A stretch of DNA of 64,000 bases from Paracoccus haematequi (GCA_945881965.1 CAMCVS010000010.1:1-64000), one strand, 5' to 3'. Shown: positions 39,270 through 49,380, numbered from the stretch's first letter. Numbers and translations are program-made. Notes: generated by a model from the letters alone, not told the origin.

Positions 39270-40154
39270 TCAGCCTTTGATGGCCTGCATCACGGCTTCG
39301 CCCAGATGGGCGGGGCTTTCGGCCACGATGATGCCGGCGGCGCGCATCGCGTCGATCTTGGATTCCGCGTCGCCCTTGCCACCGGCCACGATGGCACCCG
39401 CGTGGCCCATGCGGCGGCCCTTGGGCGCGGTGCGTCCGGCGATGAAACCAGCGGTAGGTTTCCAGCGGCCGCGCTTTTTCTCATCCGCCAGGAACTGCGC
39501 CGCTTCTTCCTCGGCCGCGCCACCGATTTCCCCGATCATGATGATCGCGGTGGTTTCGGGGTCGGCCAGGAACATTTCCAGCACGTCCAGATGTTCGGTG
39601 CCCTTGATGGGGTCGCCGCCGATGCCCACGGCGGACGATTGGCCCAGACCCAGATCGGTGGTCTGCTTGACAGCCTCATAGGTCAGCGTTCCCGACCGCG
39701 ACACCACGCCAACCGACCCACGCTTGTGGATATGGCCGGGCATGATGCCGATCTTGCAGGCGCCGGGCGTGATCACGCCAGGGCAGTTCGGCCCGATCAG
39801 GCGCGATTTCGAGTTCAGCAGCGCGCGTTTCACCTTCATCATGTCCAGCACCGGGATGCCTTCGGTGATGCAGACGATCAGCGGCATTTCCGCGTCGATC
39901 GCTTCGAGGATCGAATCGGCGGCGAAGGGCGGCGGCACATAGATCACCGAGGCGTTCGCGCCGGTGCGGTCCATCGCCTCGTGCACGCTGTCATAGACCG
40001 GCAGACCCAGATGTTCCGTGCCGCCCTTACCGGGCGTCACGCCGCCGACCATCTTGGTGCCATAGGCGATGGCCTGTTCGGAATGGAACGTGCCCTGGCT
40101 GCCGGTAAAGCCCTGGCAGATAACCTTGGTGTTTTCGTTGACGAGTACGGACAT
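39270..40154 (-). CDS. sucD: Succinate-CoA ligase subunit alpha
   Basis: 294 residues. CoA-binding N-terminal Rossmann domain ([19 protein letters not shown]), [33 protein letters not shown], and the phosphohistidine region [17 protein letters not shown]. It interconverts succinyl-CoA and succinate with ATP formation together with SucC. It is separated from sucC by a glycosyltransferase gene, which is unusual as the two are normally adjacent. Confidence 0.96.
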   Translation of the reverse strand: MSVLVNENTKVICQGFTGSQGTFHSEQAIAYGTKMVGGVTPGKGGTEHLGLPVYDSVHEAMDRTGANASVIYVPPPFAADSILEAIDAEMPLIVCITEGIPVLDMMKVKRALLNSKSRLIGPNCPGVITPGACKIGIMPGHIHKRGSVGVVSRSGTLTYEAVKQTTDLGLGQSSAVGIGGDPIKGTEHLDVLEMFLADPETTAIIMIGEIGGAAEEEAAQFLADEKKRGRWKPTAGFIAGRTAPKGRRMGHAGAIVAGGKGDAESKIDAMRAAGIIVAESPAHLGEAVMQAIKG

Positions 40155-40161
40155 GGTGGTT

Positions 40162-40998
40162 TCAATCCTTCAGGGGCGATGGGGTTGTGGCCGCGATGGC
40201 CAATTGGTTCTGCCAGCCGATCCGGGCCAGCCGGGCGCGCCCGGACAACACAAGGGCAAGCTGCCCCGGAGCGACCTTGATTTCATGCCAGGCGCGGCGC
40301 AGTTCCTGCGACAGTGGCCGTTTGGTGGGCGTGGGCAGTGTCTGCGGGGCCGCCGTCACCGGGTCATTGCCTTGGACGACCAGCGCCGGCACCACCTGAT
40401 AGGTCCGCAGCCGCCGCGCGAGCGGCGAGATGTTGACGTTGAACAGCAGGTGATCAATCGGCATCGCGGGCCGGTCCACCGACAGGATCGCCTGTGCCGC
40501 GGCGCGCGTCACCATATAGCCCCCGGTGCCGGAATGACGTGACCACAGCCGCGGCAACAGCCGCCCCGCATGGGCACGCGCCGCCTTGGCCAGCACCAGA
40601 TACAGCCGGTCATCGCGCCAGCGTTCCAGCTTGACCAGATCGGCATCCTGCGGCCACCAGCCCAGATCGGACAGCCAACCGGGCAGGTCATCCGACAGGA
40701 ACACGTCATCTTCAAGGATGACCGCATGGGTCGCGCCACCCGCCAGAAAATCCCGCAGCGCGTCGAAATGGCTGAGCGTGCAGCCCTTGGCGTGCCAATG
40801 CACCGCACCCCAGGGCCCGGTATCAGGCAGGGCCGCCAGCCGCGCCGCATTTCCCGGCAACGATCCATCGACCGCGTCCTGAAACCGCGCCGCAATGCCC
40901 AGCCGGTCAAACTGTGCCTGCATCAGATCACGCCGCGCCTGCGCCCGTGCCAGATTGATCACGCGCACCTCAACAGACCGGGAGGGAACGCCGGTCAT
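40162..40998 (-). CDS. Glycosyltransferase family 25 protein
   Basis: 278 residues, LPS-biosynthesis-type GT25 fold: [20 protein letters not shown] at the start, [14 protein letters not shown], the metal motif [15 protein letters not shown], and [16 protein letters not shown]. Members add galactose or glucose to lipooligosaccharide outer cores. It lies between sucC and sucD, 7 bases before the sucD start, with the same orientation. ATG 40998 is chosen because the conserved domain begins there; a GGGGGG run precedes it. Nothing else in the neighbourhood belongs to envelope synthesis except the GT2 gene behind odhB. Confidence 0.83.
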   Translation of the reverse strand: MTGVPSRSVEVRVINLARAQARRDLMQAQFDRLGIAARFQDAVDGSLPGNAARLAALPDTGPWGAVHWHAKGCTLSHFDALRDFLAGGATHAVILEDDVFLSDDLPGWLSDLGWWPQDADLVKLERWRDDRLYLVLAKAARAHAGRLLPRLWSRHSGTGGYMVTRAAAQAILSVDRPAMPIDHLLFNVNISPLARRLRTYQVVPALVVQGNDPVTAAPQTLPTPTKRPLSQELRRAWHEIKVAPGQLALVLSGRARLARIGWQNQLAIAATTPSPLKD

Positions 40999-41070
40999 GC
41001 CGTGATCCCCCCTGCCCGCCCCGCCGCGCATGGTCTGCGGCGGGTGATGTCACTTGGGCGCCGCATCAGA

Positions 41071-42264
41071 TCAGCCCTTCACGGCCTTCACGATTTTCTG
41101 CGCCGCATCGGCCAGATTGTCGCCCGCGATCACGTTCAGACCGGAGTTGCGGATGATGTCCTTGCCCAAATCCACGTTGGTGCCTTCCAGACGGACCACC
41201 AACGGCACTTTCAGGCCGACCTCTTTCACTGCCGCCAGCACGCCTTCGGCGATCACGTCGCAACGCATGATGCCGCCAAAGATGTTGACCAAAATGCCTT
41301 TGACGTTGGGGTCAGAGGTGATGATTTTGAACGCTTCGGTGACCTTTTCCTTGGTGGCACCGCCGCCGACGTCCAGAAAGTTGGCGGGTTCCGCACCATA
41401 CAGCTTGATGATGTCCATCGTCGCCATCGCCAGACCGGCCCCGTTGACCATGCAGCCGATTTCACCGTCAAGTGCGACATAATTCAGGTCGAATTTCTGC
41501 GCCGCCAGTTCCTTGGGGTCTTCTTCGCTTTCGTCTTTCAGCGCCTGAATATCGGGGTGGCGATACAGCGCGTTGCCGTCAAACGACACCTTGGCATCCA
41601 GCACCTTGAGGTCGCCCTTGTCGGTGATGATAAGGGGGTTGACCTCGAGCATCTCCATGTCTTTTTCAACGAAGGCTTTGTAGAGGATGCCCATCAGGCC
41701 GACGCATTGCTTCATCGCGGGCCCGGTCAGGCCCAGCGAAAACGCGATCCGGCGGCCGTGAAACGCCTGATAGCCCGTGGCGGGATCGACGCTGAACGAC
41801 AGGATTTTTTCCGGGGTGTGCGCGGCCACTTCCTCGATGTCCATGCCGCCTTCGGTCGAGCAGACGAACGAGATGCGCGAGGTGGCGCGATCCACCAGAA
41901 TGGCCAGATACAGCTCACGGGTGATGCCCGAACCGTCTTCGATATAAATGCGGTTGACCTGCTTGCCCGCAGGGCCGGTCTGATGCGTGACCAGCGTGCG
42001 GCCCAGCATCTTTTTCGCTTCTTCGGCGGCTTCTTCGACCGAACGGGCCAGACGCACGCCGCCCTTTTCGCCGGCATCCGCCTCTTTGAACTTGCCCTTG
42101 CCACGGCCACCGGCGTGAATCTGCGCCTTGACCACCCACAGAGGGCCGTCCATCTCGCCTGCGGCTGTCTTGGCCTCTTCGGCTTTCAGCACAACGCGGC
42201 CATCCGACACCGGTGCGCCATAAGAGCGCAGGAGCGCCTTCGCCTGATATTCGTGGATGTTCAT
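41071..42264 (-). CDS. sucC: Succinate-CoA ligase subunit beta
   Basis: 397 residues with the ATP-grasp N-terminal domain ([44 protein letters not shown]) and a C-terminal CoA-ligase domain ([43 protein letters not shown]). It is the first suc gene of the minus-strand run. The 183 bases before it contain two TGTGATCACA palindromes 21 bp apart, shared in sequence and spacing with the sdhC upstream region. Confidence 0.97.
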   Translation of the reverse strand: MNIHEYQAKALLRSYGAPVSDGRVVLKAEEAKTAAGEMDGPLWVVKAQIHAGGRGKGKFKEADAGEKGGVRLARSVEEAAEEAKKMLGRTLVTHQTGPAGKQVNRIYIEDGSGITRELYLAILVDRATSRISFVCSTEGGMDIEEVAAHTPEKILSFSVDPATGYQAFHGRRIAFSLGLTGPAMKQCVGLMGILYKAFVEKDMEMLEVNPLIITDKGDLKVLDAKVSFDGNALYRHPDIQALKDESEEDPKELAAQKFDLNYVALDGEIGCMVNGAGLAMATMDIIKLYGAEPANFLDVGGGATKEKVTEAFKIITSDPNVKGILVNIFGGIMRCDVIAEGVLAAVKEVGLKVPLVVRLEGTNVDLGKDIIRNSGLNVIAGDNLADAAQKIVKAVKG

Positions 42265-42376
42265 CAGTGAAACCGTCCCATCATTGCTGCGATTGGCCAG
42301 CGGTATAGGCGCAGGGTAACGGTTTCGCTAAGGGTTTTTGCGGGGCACCAGAATTTTCCTGCAGGTTTTAGCGGTT

Positions 42377-42407
42377 TGTGATCACAGTTTTCAGGGGTGT
42401 GATCACA
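42377..42407. promoter_or_regulatory. Tandem TGTGATCACA operator pair upstream of sucC
   Basis: Two identical perfect 10-bp palindromes at 42377-42386 and 42398-42407, centres 21 bp (two helical turns) apart, 113 to 143 bases upstream of the sucC start. The half TGTGA/TCACA resembles CRP halves but with no six-base spacer. The regulator is unknown. Confidence 0.65.
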
Positions 42408-42447
42408 AAATTGTCGCGCGGCGGCCTGCGGCGAATCGTCTCAAGGC

Positions 42448-43692
42448 TCAGGTAACTGCCGCCGCCGCAATCGCCAGCATCAGCCGCGCCGCCACGCCCA
42501 TGTCCTGCACCGACACATATTCCAGCGGGCCGTGGATGTTCTGCATGCCGGTGAACAGGTTGGGGCAAGGCACGCCAAATTCGGTCAGGCGTGACCCGTC
42601 GGTGCCGCCGCGCACCGGGCGCGACACCGGGTCTACGCCGAGATCGCGCGCGGCGTTGCGGGCCAGATCGACCGGCGTCATGTCATTTTCCAGCCAATAG
42701 CGCATATTGCGGTATTGCGGCGTGATCGTGCAGGTGATCCGCGCGCGGGGTTCCGTGGCCGCGATGGTGGCGCAGACCTGTTGCAGCAGCGCCCCCTTGG
42801 CCGACAGCCCGTCACGTTCGAAATCGCGCAGGATGAATTTCAACCGCATTTCCGATGAATTGCCGGTCATGTCGGTGACATGGATGAACCCGTCGCGCCC
42901 ACCCGTCGTTTCCGGCGTCAGCGTCGCCTGCGGCAAGGTATCGACGATTTTCGCCGCCAGATGGATCGCGTTGACCAGTTTACCCGTGGCATAGCCCGGA
43001 TGGATGGACACGCCGGTGATGGTGACGGTCGCTCCGTCTGCCGAAAACGTCTCGTATTCCACCTCGCCCACCGCGCCGCCGTCAAAAGTATAGGCGAAAT
43101 CTGCACCAAGGTCTGCGGGCAGGCGCGGGTTGACGCCACGGCCGATTTCCTCGTCGGGGGTAAAGGCGATGCGGATCGTGGGGCGCGGCAGATCCGGGTT
43201 CGCAAGCAGATGCCGCGCTGCCGTCATGATGATGGCCACGCCCGCCTTGTCATCCGCCCCCAACAGCGTCGTGCCCGAGGCGGTAATGATGTCATGGCCC
43301 TGCTTGGTGGCCAGATAGGGAAATTCATCCGGCGACAGCACCAGATCGGGCGCGTCGGGAAAGCTGATCGCGCCGCCGTTGTAGCCCTTGATCACGCGCG
43401 GCTTGACGCCAGTAGCGTTGAATTGCGGCGCGGTATCGACATGGGCGAGGAAGCCGACCGTGGGCCCTGCCCGATTGCCCGGAATGGTTGCAATGACGGT
43501 GCCATAATCGGTCAGGGTGACATCCGCCGCGCTGATCTCGGTCAATTCCGCCTGCAACAGCCGCAGGATATCCCATTGCCGCGCGGTCGAGGGGCCCGTG
43601 AACGGTTCTGTGGCGCTGTCGGCATCGGACTGGCTGTCGATGGCGGCATAGCGGCACAGGCGGTCGGTCAGTTCAGCGTGGAAATCAGTCAT
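42448..43692 (-). CDS. pepT: Peptidase T (tripeptide aminopeptidase)
   Basis: 414 residues, M20 metallopeptidase. Metal ligands: LAHVDTAPQFN (His, Asp), GADDKAGVAI (bridging Asp), TPDEEIGRG (catalytic and metal Glu), DGGAVGEVEYETFSA, and the C-terminal GTDGSRL...FTGMQNIHG. It cleaves the N-terminal residue of tripeptides in the cytoplasm. ATG 43692 follows CGGAGG; the longer open frame upstream reads through repeat DNA. It lies between the 54-aa gene and sucC on the minus strand, and the sucC operators lie between it and sucC. Confidence 0.93.
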   Translation of the reverse strand: MTDFHAELTDRLCRYAAIDSQSDADSATEPFTGPSTARQWDILRLLQAELTEISAADVTLTDYGTVIATIPGNRAGPTVGFLAHVDTAPQFNATGVKPRVIKGYNGGAISFPDAPDLVLSPDEFPYLATKQGHDIITASGTTLLGADDKAGVAIIMTAARHLLANPDLPRPTIRIAFTPDEEIGRGVNPRLPADLGADFAYTFDGGAVGEVEYETFSADGATVTITGVSIHPGYATGKLVNAIHLAAKIVDTLPQATLTPETTGGRDGFIHVTDMTGNSSEMRLKFILRDFERDGLSAKGALLQQVCATIAATEPRARITCTITPQYRNMRYWLENDMTPVDLARNAARDLGVDPVSRPVRGGTDGSRLTEFGVPCPNLFTGMQNIHGPLEYVSVQDMGVAARLMLAIAAAAVT

Positions 43693-43747
43693 GGCGGGCC
43701 TCCGTTTGGCGTGATCAGAGGCGGGCGGCGGGGCCATGTCAACCGGC

Positions 43748-43773
43748 GATGGGTGACGAGCACCCATCCTACG
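43748..43773. repeat. Dispersed hairpin repeat, copy 2
   Basis: GATGGGTG / CACCCATC, an 8-bp stem around ACGAG, followed by CTACG. Same core and tail as the elements at 34675 and 46916. It lies in the 186-base gap before pepT. Confidence 0.55.
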
Positions 43774-43808
43774 GCCCTGCCCCTGCACCATTGTGCCGGT
43801 GGCTGGTA

Positions 43809-43847
43809 TGGGAGCCTCCGGCGGGAGTATTTCGGGCAAGATGAAAG
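43809..43847. repeat. Dispersed intergenic repeat, GGAGTATTT type, copy 1
   Basis: A short GC-rich stretch (GGGAGCCTCCGGCGGGAG) is followed by TATTTCGGGCAAGATGAAAG. The element at 52720-52786 has the same layout (GC hairpin, GGGATATTT, then a purine-rich AGAGAAGG). I recall such elements as frequent between genes in Rhodobacteraceae genomes. Confidence 0.45.
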
Positions 43848-43878
43848 CCCTGCGAGAGGCCCCGTAGGACGGCTGATC

Positions 43879-44043
43879 TCAGCCGCCTTTCTTTGCGGCG
43901 GCCTTCATGCGTTCCAAGAGCGCGGCCTTGTCGGCCTTTGGATCCGCCGGGGCCTTTTTCGGCGCACCATGCGCGGGTTGGTGACCGTCGAATTTCGGCC
44001 CGCCCTTGGTGCCCTTGGCGGTTGCGGATTTGGTCGGTGTCAT
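43879..44043 (-). CDS. Small basic Lys/Ala-rich protein, 54 aa
   Basis: A 54-residue frame beginning MTPTKSATAKGTKGGPKFDG and ending in ALLERMKAAAKKGG. ATG 44043 has GGAG in CCGGAGAACCCC, well spaced. The protein is rich in Lys, Ala, Gly and Pro with an Ala/Lys amphipathic C-terminal helix and no Cys or membrane span. It lies 75 bases after mdh on the same strand. No function is recognised; the good ribosome site and biased codon use make it likely to be real. Confidence 0.62.
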   Translation of the reverse strand: MTPTKSATAKGTKGGPKFDGHQPAHGAPKKAPADPKADKAALLERMKAAAKKGG

Positions 44044-44118
44044 GGGGTTCTCCGGAACAGATTGCGCGCCTGCGACAGGGGCCGCAGGCGCGCGTCAAGC
44101 AGTCTTAGCAGGTTTCGG

Positions 44119-45267
<1,149 letters not shown>

Positions 45268-45269
45268 TC

Positions 45270-46124
45270 ATGACCATCGCCCTGCCCCGCCCGACGCGTT
45301 CCGTGCTGTATATCCCCGGGTCCAAGGACCGCGCGCTGGACAAGGCGCGGGAACTGGCGGTCGATGCGATCATCTTCGATCTGGAGGATGCGGTGACGCC
45401 TGACGCCAAAGTGGCGGCGCGCGACACGCTGAAGGCGGCGCTGGCGGCGGGCGGCTTTGGCAGCAAGCTGCGGATCATCCGGATCAACGGGTTGGACACG
45501 GCCTGGGGCGCGGGCGATGTGGCGGCGCTGCGCGACGTGGCGTGTGACGCGTTTCTGTTGCCCAAGGTGAACGGGTCTGCTGACATCGACGCGCTGGCGG
45601 CGCTGCTGCCCGCAACGCGGGATATCTGGGCGATGATGGAAACCCCGCTGGCGATCCGCAATGCGTTCGATATCGCCGCGCATCCGCGTGTCACCGGCTT
45701 TGTTGCCGGAACCAATGACCTGGCCAAGGAATTGAACAGTCGCCCCCGCGCGGACCGCCTGCCGATGATGATGGCGTTGCAGACCATCCTGATGGCGGCG
45801 CGGGCGCATGGCGTGGTGGCCATCGACGGCGTTTACAACCAGTTCAAGGATCAGGACGGGTTGCGCGCCGAATGTGATCAGGGTCGCGATCTGGGCTTTG
45901 ACGGCAAGACGCTGATCCATCCCGACCAGATCGACGTGACAAACGCCGCCTTTGCGCCCTCAGAAGCCGAGATTGATCTGGCGCAACGCCAGATCGCTGC
46001 ATTCGATGCCGTGCAGAAATCCGGCCAAGGTGTGGCCGTTGTGGATGGCAAGATCGTCGAAAACCTGCATGTTGCAACGGCGCGCAAGATTCTGGCGCTG
46101 GCCGCCGCCGTTGACGCGCAATAA
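45270..46124 (+). CDS. mcl2: CitE-like lyase/thioesterase, probable (3S)-malyl-CoA thioesterase
   Basis: 284 residues, HpcH/HpaI (CitE) family. Seen: RSVLYIPGSKDRALDKARE, IIFDLEDAVTPDAKVAARD with metal Asp, MMETPLAIRNA with metal Glu, and FDGKTLIHPDQI. The YIPGS start and short length resemble Mcl2, the (3S)-malyl-CoA thioesterase of Rhodobacter, rather than the roughly 320-residue Mcl1 lyase (recollection, not a search). It would hydrolyse malyl-CoA to malate at the end of the ethylmalonyl-CoA pathway. Mesaconyl-CoA hydratase lies three genes on. Start chosen at ATG 45270 after CCGGAGAG. The symbol is tentative. Confidence 0.72.
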   Translation: MTIALPRPTRSVLYIPGSKDRALDKARELAVDAIIFDLEDAVTPDAKVAARDTLKAALAAGGFGSKLRIIRINGLDTAWGAGDVAALRDVACDAFLLPKVNGSADIDALAALLPATRDIWAMMETPLAIRNAFDIAAHPRVTGFVAGTNDLAKELNSRPRADRLPMMMALQTILMAARAHGVVAIDGVYNQFKDQDGLRAECDQGRDLGFDGKTLIHPDQIDVTNAAFAPSEAEIDLAQRQIAAFDAVQKSGQGVAVVDGKIVENLHVATARKILALAAAVDAQ

Positions 46125-46156
46125 CCGACCCCATCGCCCCAACCACGGAGTAAGCC

Positions 46157-46711
46157 ATGACCATCATGATCGCAGGCATCGTTCTTTGGGTGGGGTTCCA
46201 CCTGTTCAAGCGGGTTTTGCCCGAAATGCGGGCCAATTTCGGCAATGCCGGCAAGGGGTTGGTGACGGTCGGCACGCTGGCGGGGCTGGCTCTGATGATC
46301 TGGGGCTATCAGATGGCGGACACGGTGGCGGTCTGGTATCCGCCAGGCTGGACCACGCATCTGAACAACCTGTTGATGCTGGCCGCCGTGTTCTTTCTGG
46401 GCGTGGGCCATTCCAAGGGCCGCCTGCGGGCGCGGTTTCGTCATCCGATGCTGGCGTCCGTCAAGATCTGGGCGGTGGCGCATCTGCTGGTGAACGGCGA
46501 TCTGGCGGCGATCGTGCTGTTCGGGTCCATGCTGATCTGGGCGGTGGTCGAGGTGATCCTGATCAACCGCGCCGAACCCTGGGTGCCGAAAACGCCGGGC
46601 GACCCCAAGCGCGATCTGGTGCTGGTGGGCATCACCTTGGGCACCTATGCGGTGATTTCGGGCATCCACATCTGGCTGGGCGTCTGGCCGTTTGGCGGGG
46701 GTGGCGCATGA
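46157..46711 (+). CDS. NnrU family membrane protein
   Basis: 184 residues with about five membrane spans. The NnrU signature is seen in LAAVFFLGVGHSKGRLRARFRHPM and LASVKIWAVAHLLVNGDLA, with His residues that may bind a cofactor. NnrU was found in denitrification gene clusters and its role is unclear; no nitrogen-oxide genes are near here. It is related to isoprenoid-type membrane methyltransferase/isomerase proteins. Its stop overlaps the DUF1737 start. Confidence 0.85.
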   Translation: MTIMIAGIVLWVGFHLFKRVLPEMRANFGNAGKGLVTVGTLAGLALMIWGYQMADTVAVWYPPGWTTHLNNLLMLAAVFFLGVGHSKGRLRARFRHPMLASVKIWAVAHLLVNGDLAAIVLFGSMLIWAVVEVILINRAEPWVPKTPGDPKRDLVLVGITLGTYAVISGIHIWLGVWPFGGGGA

Positions 46712-46911
46712 GAGCTTATCGTCTGCTGACCGGTGACGACACCTCGGCGTTCTGTCACAAGGTGACGGCTGCGCTGGCACAGGGATGGCAGTTGTATGGC
46801 GATCCGACCTATGCCTTCGATGCGGCCAATGGCGTGATGCGCTGCGGGCAGGCTGTGATCAAAGACGTGCCGGGTGATTATGACCCGGCGGTGCGGCTGG
46901 GTGAGTTGTAA
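46708..46911 (+). CDS. DUF1737 family small protein
   Basis: 67 residues: AYRLLTGDDTSAFCHKVTAA then LAQGWQLYGDPTYAFD match the DUF1737 domain, a small alpha/beta fold of unknown role. It starts inside the stop codon of the NnrU-like gene (ATGA), so the two are coupled. A hairpin repeat begins 5 bases after its stop. Confidence 0.82.
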   Translation: MRAYRLLTGDDTSAFCHKVTAALAQGWQLYGDPTYAFDAANGVMRCGQAVIKDVPGDYDPAVRLGEL

Positions 46912-46915
46912 GCGC

Positions 46916-46939
46916 GGTGGGTGTAACACCCACCCTACG
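46916..46939. repeat. Dispersed hairpin repeat, copy 3
   Basis: GGTGGGTG / CACCCACC, an 8-bp stem around TAA, followed by CTACG. It lies right after the DUF1737 stop and within 20 bases of the mch start, so it is in a position to affect mRNA stability between the two. Confidence 0.55.
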
Positions 46940-46955
46940 GATGCGGATGGACAGC

Positions 46956-47984
46956 ATGACAAAAACGAACGCGGGCCGATTCTTTGAGGATTACCGGGTG
47001 GGGCAGGTGATTGCCCATGCCGTGCCGCGCACCATCAAGATGGGCGAGCGCGCGCTTTATCACGCGCTGTATCCCGCGCGCCATGCGCTGCATTCCTCGG
47101 ACAAGTTCGCGCAGACCTGCGGCCTGCCTTGGAGCCCCTTGGACGACATGGTCACCTTCCACACCGTGTTCGGCAAGACAGTGCCGGATGTTTCGCTGAA
47201 CGCGGTGGCGAATCTGGGCTATGCCGAAGGGCGCTGGATCACACCCTTGTGGCCCGGCGATACCGTCACGGCGACCAGCGAGGTGATCGGGGTCAAGGAA
47301 AATTCCAACGGCACCTCGGGTGTCGTTTACGTCCGCACCACCGGGCGCAACCAGCATGACGAGACGTTGTTGACCTATGTCCGCTGGGTGATGGTGCGCA
47401 AACGCGATGCGGGTGCCCCCGCGCCTGCGGCCGTCGTGCCCGATCTGGCGCGCGTGGTGGCCCCGGCCGATCTGGTGATCCCGCATGGTCTTGATTTCAC
47501 GCGCTATGATTTCACGCTAGCGGGCGAACCGCACCGAATGGGCGACTATGCGGTGGGCGAAATCATCGACCATGTCGATGGCGTCACGATTGAAGAGGCC
47601 GAGCATATGCTGGCCACGCGCCTGTGGCAGAACACGGCAAAGGTGCATTTCGACGCCACGTTCCGCGAGGATGGGCGGCGGTTGATCTATGGCGGGCATG
47701 TGATGTCGCTGGCGCGCGCGCTGTCGTTCAACGGGTTGGCCAATGCGCAGGTGATCGTTGGCCTGAATGGCGGCGCGCATGCCAATCCGTGCTTTGCCGG
47801 TGACACGGTGCGCGCCTGGTCCGAGGTGCTGGACAAGGCGGAAACGCCCGCCCCCGGCGTGGGTGCCATTCGGCTGCGTCTGGTCGCGACCAAAGGTGCG
47901 GCGGGCGTCTTGCGCGGCGCGGATGGCAAATACCTGCCCGAGGTGCTGCTGGATCTGGATTTTTGGGCGCTGATGCCGCTGTAA
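46956..47984 (+). CDS. mch: Mesaconyl-CoA hydratase (beta-methylmalyl-CoA dehydratase)
   Basis: 342 residues with two MaoC-like hot-dog halves. Conserved stretches that I recognise from Rhodobacter Mch: GRFFEDYRVGQVIAHAVPRT, FHTVFGKTVPDVSLNAVANL, GYAEGRWITP, VKENSNGTSGVVYVRT, and IDHVDGVTIEEAEHMLATRL. The length equals that of known Mch. It hydrates mesaconyl-C1-CoA to beta-methylmalyl-CoA in the ethylmalonyl-CoA pathway of acetate assimilation. ATG 46956 is preferred over 46941 or 46947; none has a strong ribosome site because the repeat hairpin lies just upstream. Confidence 0.88.
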   Translation: MTKTNAGRFFEDYRVGQVIAHAVPRTIKMGERALYHALYPARHALHSSDKFAQTCGLPWSPLDDMVTFHTVFGKTVPDVSLNAVANLGYAEGRWITPLWPGDTVTATSEVIGVKENSNGTSGVVYVRTTGRNQHDETLLTYVRWVMVRKRDAGAPAPAAVVPDLARVVAPADLVIPHGLDFTRYDFTLAGEPHRMGDYAVGEIIDHVDGVTIEEAEHMLATRLWQNTAKVHFDATFREDGRRLIYGGHVMSLARALSFNGLANAQVIVGLNGGAHANPCFAGDTVRAWSEVLDKAETPAPGVGAIRLRLVATKGAAGVLRGADGKYLPEVLLDLDFWALMPL

Positions 47985-48058
47985 TCTGGCATCACACGCC
48001 TTCGCAGATGCAGCATAATTGACCGCTGCAACGATTAAACTGGTGGCAACTGTCATCC

Positions 48059-48086
48059 ATTCGCTAATGTCGGTGTATCAGCGAAT
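48059..48086. promoter_or_regulatory. Inverted repeat upstream of the 74-aa gene
   Basis: ATTCGCT and AGCGAAT form a perfect 7-bp inverted repeat with a 14-base centre, 25 bases before ATG 48111. Spacing near two helical turns suits a dimeric regulator. Confidence 0.4.
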
Positions 48087-48110
48087 CACGTTCTTGGGGA
48101 CAGTAAAACC

Positions 48111-48335
48111 ATGACTGATCACGACAATCTTCCGGGAAACGATGGGTTTCCCGGCTGTGATGCCATCCTGCAAATGCCGCCCGCAGCCGTGCCGCAATTG
48201 ATCCAGGACCTCAGCGCGCAGCGCCAGCTGAGCCGTCTGGTGCTTGAGCTGAACACCGACATGCTCTCAGGCGATGCCGCCGCGCAGGATCGCGCGCGGG
48301 CCGTTCTGGCGCATCTGGGCTTTCTGGATGTTTGA
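48111..48335 (+). CDS. Hypothetical protein, 74 aa
   Basis: 74 residues beginning MTDHDNLPGNDGFPG. It has one Cys, no membrane span, and a helical C-terminal half (AAAQDRARAVLAHLGFL). ATG 48111 is preceded by TTGGGGACAG. It stands alone between mch and the sdh operon, with an inverted repeat before it and the GATC-rich sdh regulatory region after it. No family recognised. Confidence 0.55.
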   Translation: MTDHDNLPGNDGFPGCDAILQMPPAAVPQLIQDLSAQRQLSRLVLELNTDMLSGDAAAQDRARAVLAHLGFLDV

Positions 48336-48343
48336 AGCGCGGC

Positions 48344-48368
48344 TTTGATCATCACGGCTGCGATCAAA
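48344..48368. terminator. Inverted repeat after the 74-aa gene
   Basis: TTTGATC / GATCAAA, 7-bp arms separated by 11 bases, starting 9 bases after the stop of the 74-aa gene. It could be a terminator hairpin, or a further GATC-centred regulatory element of the sdh promoter region; the sequence does not decide. Confidence 0.35.
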
Positions 48369-48432
48369 TCCGACGCGACTCAGGTCTGTCGTTGACCGCT
48401 TTCGCCGCAGTCCGGCATCGCAGCTGTGTAAA

Positions 48433-48463
48433 TGTGATCACACGCCGTTTGCCCGTGATCACA
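48433..48463. promoter_or_regulatory. Tandem TGTGATCACA-type operator pair upstream of sdhC
   Basis: TGTGATCACA at 48433-48442 and CGTGATCACA at 48454-48463, centres 21 bp apart, as in the sucC region. They lie about 140-170 bases upstream of sdhC. Confidence 0.65.
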
Positions 48464-48524
48464 AACTGCGAAAACCGGCCCGATGATGTGGATTTTTCGT
48501 ATCTTGACCCGCGTCGCTGCGTGA

Positions 48525-48535
48525 CTTGATCACAA
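48525..48535. promoter_or_regulatory. Third GATCACA element upstream of sdhC
   Basis: CTTGATCACAA, sharing the GATCACAA part of the upstream pair, centred 71 bases from the second site and 73 bases before the sdhC start. The left arm is degenerate. Confidence 0.4.
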
Positions 48536-48602
48536 AAATCGCTATCACGACATGTGATGCGGTGCCATCCAAGGGCAGCGCGACAGCCCAAAGGAAACTG
48601 CC

Positions 48603-48986
48603 ATGGCCGACGTCAACCGGGGCAAACGACCCCTTTCGCCGCATCTGCAAATCTATCGCCCGCAATTGACCTCGGTCACGTCGATCCTGACGCGGATCAC
48701 CGGCAACGCCCTGATCGTGGCGTCGTTCCTGATCGTGTGGTGGTTTCTGGCCGCTTCGACGTCTGAATCCTATTTCAATCTGGCGAATGCGGTGCTGACA
48801 TCCTGGTTCGGCGATCTGGTGATGCTCGGGTCGCTCTGGGCGCTGTGGTATCACACGCTGGCAGGGATCCGGCACCTGATCTGGGACAATGCCATCGGCC
48901 TTGATATTCCGACGGCTGAAAAGCTGGGCTGGGCTGTTGTGGGCGGGTCAGTGGTCCTGACCATTCTCACCCTTTTGCTCATTTAA
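48603..48986 (+). CDS. sdhC: Succinate dehydrogenase cytochrome b556 subunit
   Basis: 127 residues, three membrane spans. Motifs RPLSPHLQIYR and SILTRITGNAL at the start and the heme-His segment WYHTLAGIRHLIWD are typical. It anchors SdhAB and binds ubiquinone and heme b with SdhD. It is the first gene of the operon; ATG 48603 follows AAGGAAACTGCC. Confidence 0.95.
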   Translation: MADVNRGKRPLSPHLQIYRPQLTSVTSILTRITGNALIVASFLIVWWFLAASTSESYFNLANAVLTSWFGDLVMLGSLWALWYHTLAGIRHLIWDNAIGLDIPTAEKLGWAVVGGSVVLTILTLLLI

Positions 48987-48996
48987 GGAGGCCGCG

Positions 48997-49368
48997 ATGG
49001 CTTATCTGACCGACCGCAAACGCGCCATGGGCATGGGTGCCGCAAAATCCGGCGTGCATCATTTCTGGGCGATGAAGGTGTCCAGCGTCGCGCTTGTGGT
49101 GCTGATCCCGCTGTTCGTGTTCACCTTTGGCCCCGCGCTTGGCGGCACCTATGCCGAGGTGACGGCTTATTTTGCGCGCCCCTTCCCCGCCATCATCGCC
49201 GCCGCGACGATCTGGGTCAGCATGATGCACTTCAAAGGTGGTGTGCAGACGCTGATCGAGGACTATGTTCACGGTCTGGCGCAGAAGGTTCTGATCATCG
49301 CGACGATCTGCCTGAGCTATGCCCTTGCTGCGACCGGCGTTTTTGCCATCGCGCGGCTCGCGTTCTGA
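48997..49368 (+). CDS. sdhD: Succinate dehydrogenase hydrophobic membrane anchor subunit
   Basis: 123 residues, three spans. The start GMGAAKSGVHHFWAMKVSSV and the quinone-site segment HFKGGVQTLIEDYVHG are characteristic of the alphaproteobacterial SdhD. It follows sdhC by 10 bases with AAGGAGG before the start and precedes sdhA by 12 bases. Confidence 0.95.
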   Translation: MAYLTDRKRAMGMGAAKSGVHHFWAMKVSSVALVVLIPLFVFTFGPALGGTYAEVTAYFARPFPAIIAAATIWVSMMHFKGGVQTLIEDYVHGLAQKVLIIATICLSYALAATGVFAIARLAF

Positions 49369-49380
49369 GGAAACGGACAC

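Noticed and set aside
48433-48463. FNR/FnrL or CRP sites upstream of sdhC
   Set aside because: FNR needs TTGAT-N4-ATCAA and CRP needs TGTGA-N6-TCACA; here the halves abut without spacer (TGTGATCACA).
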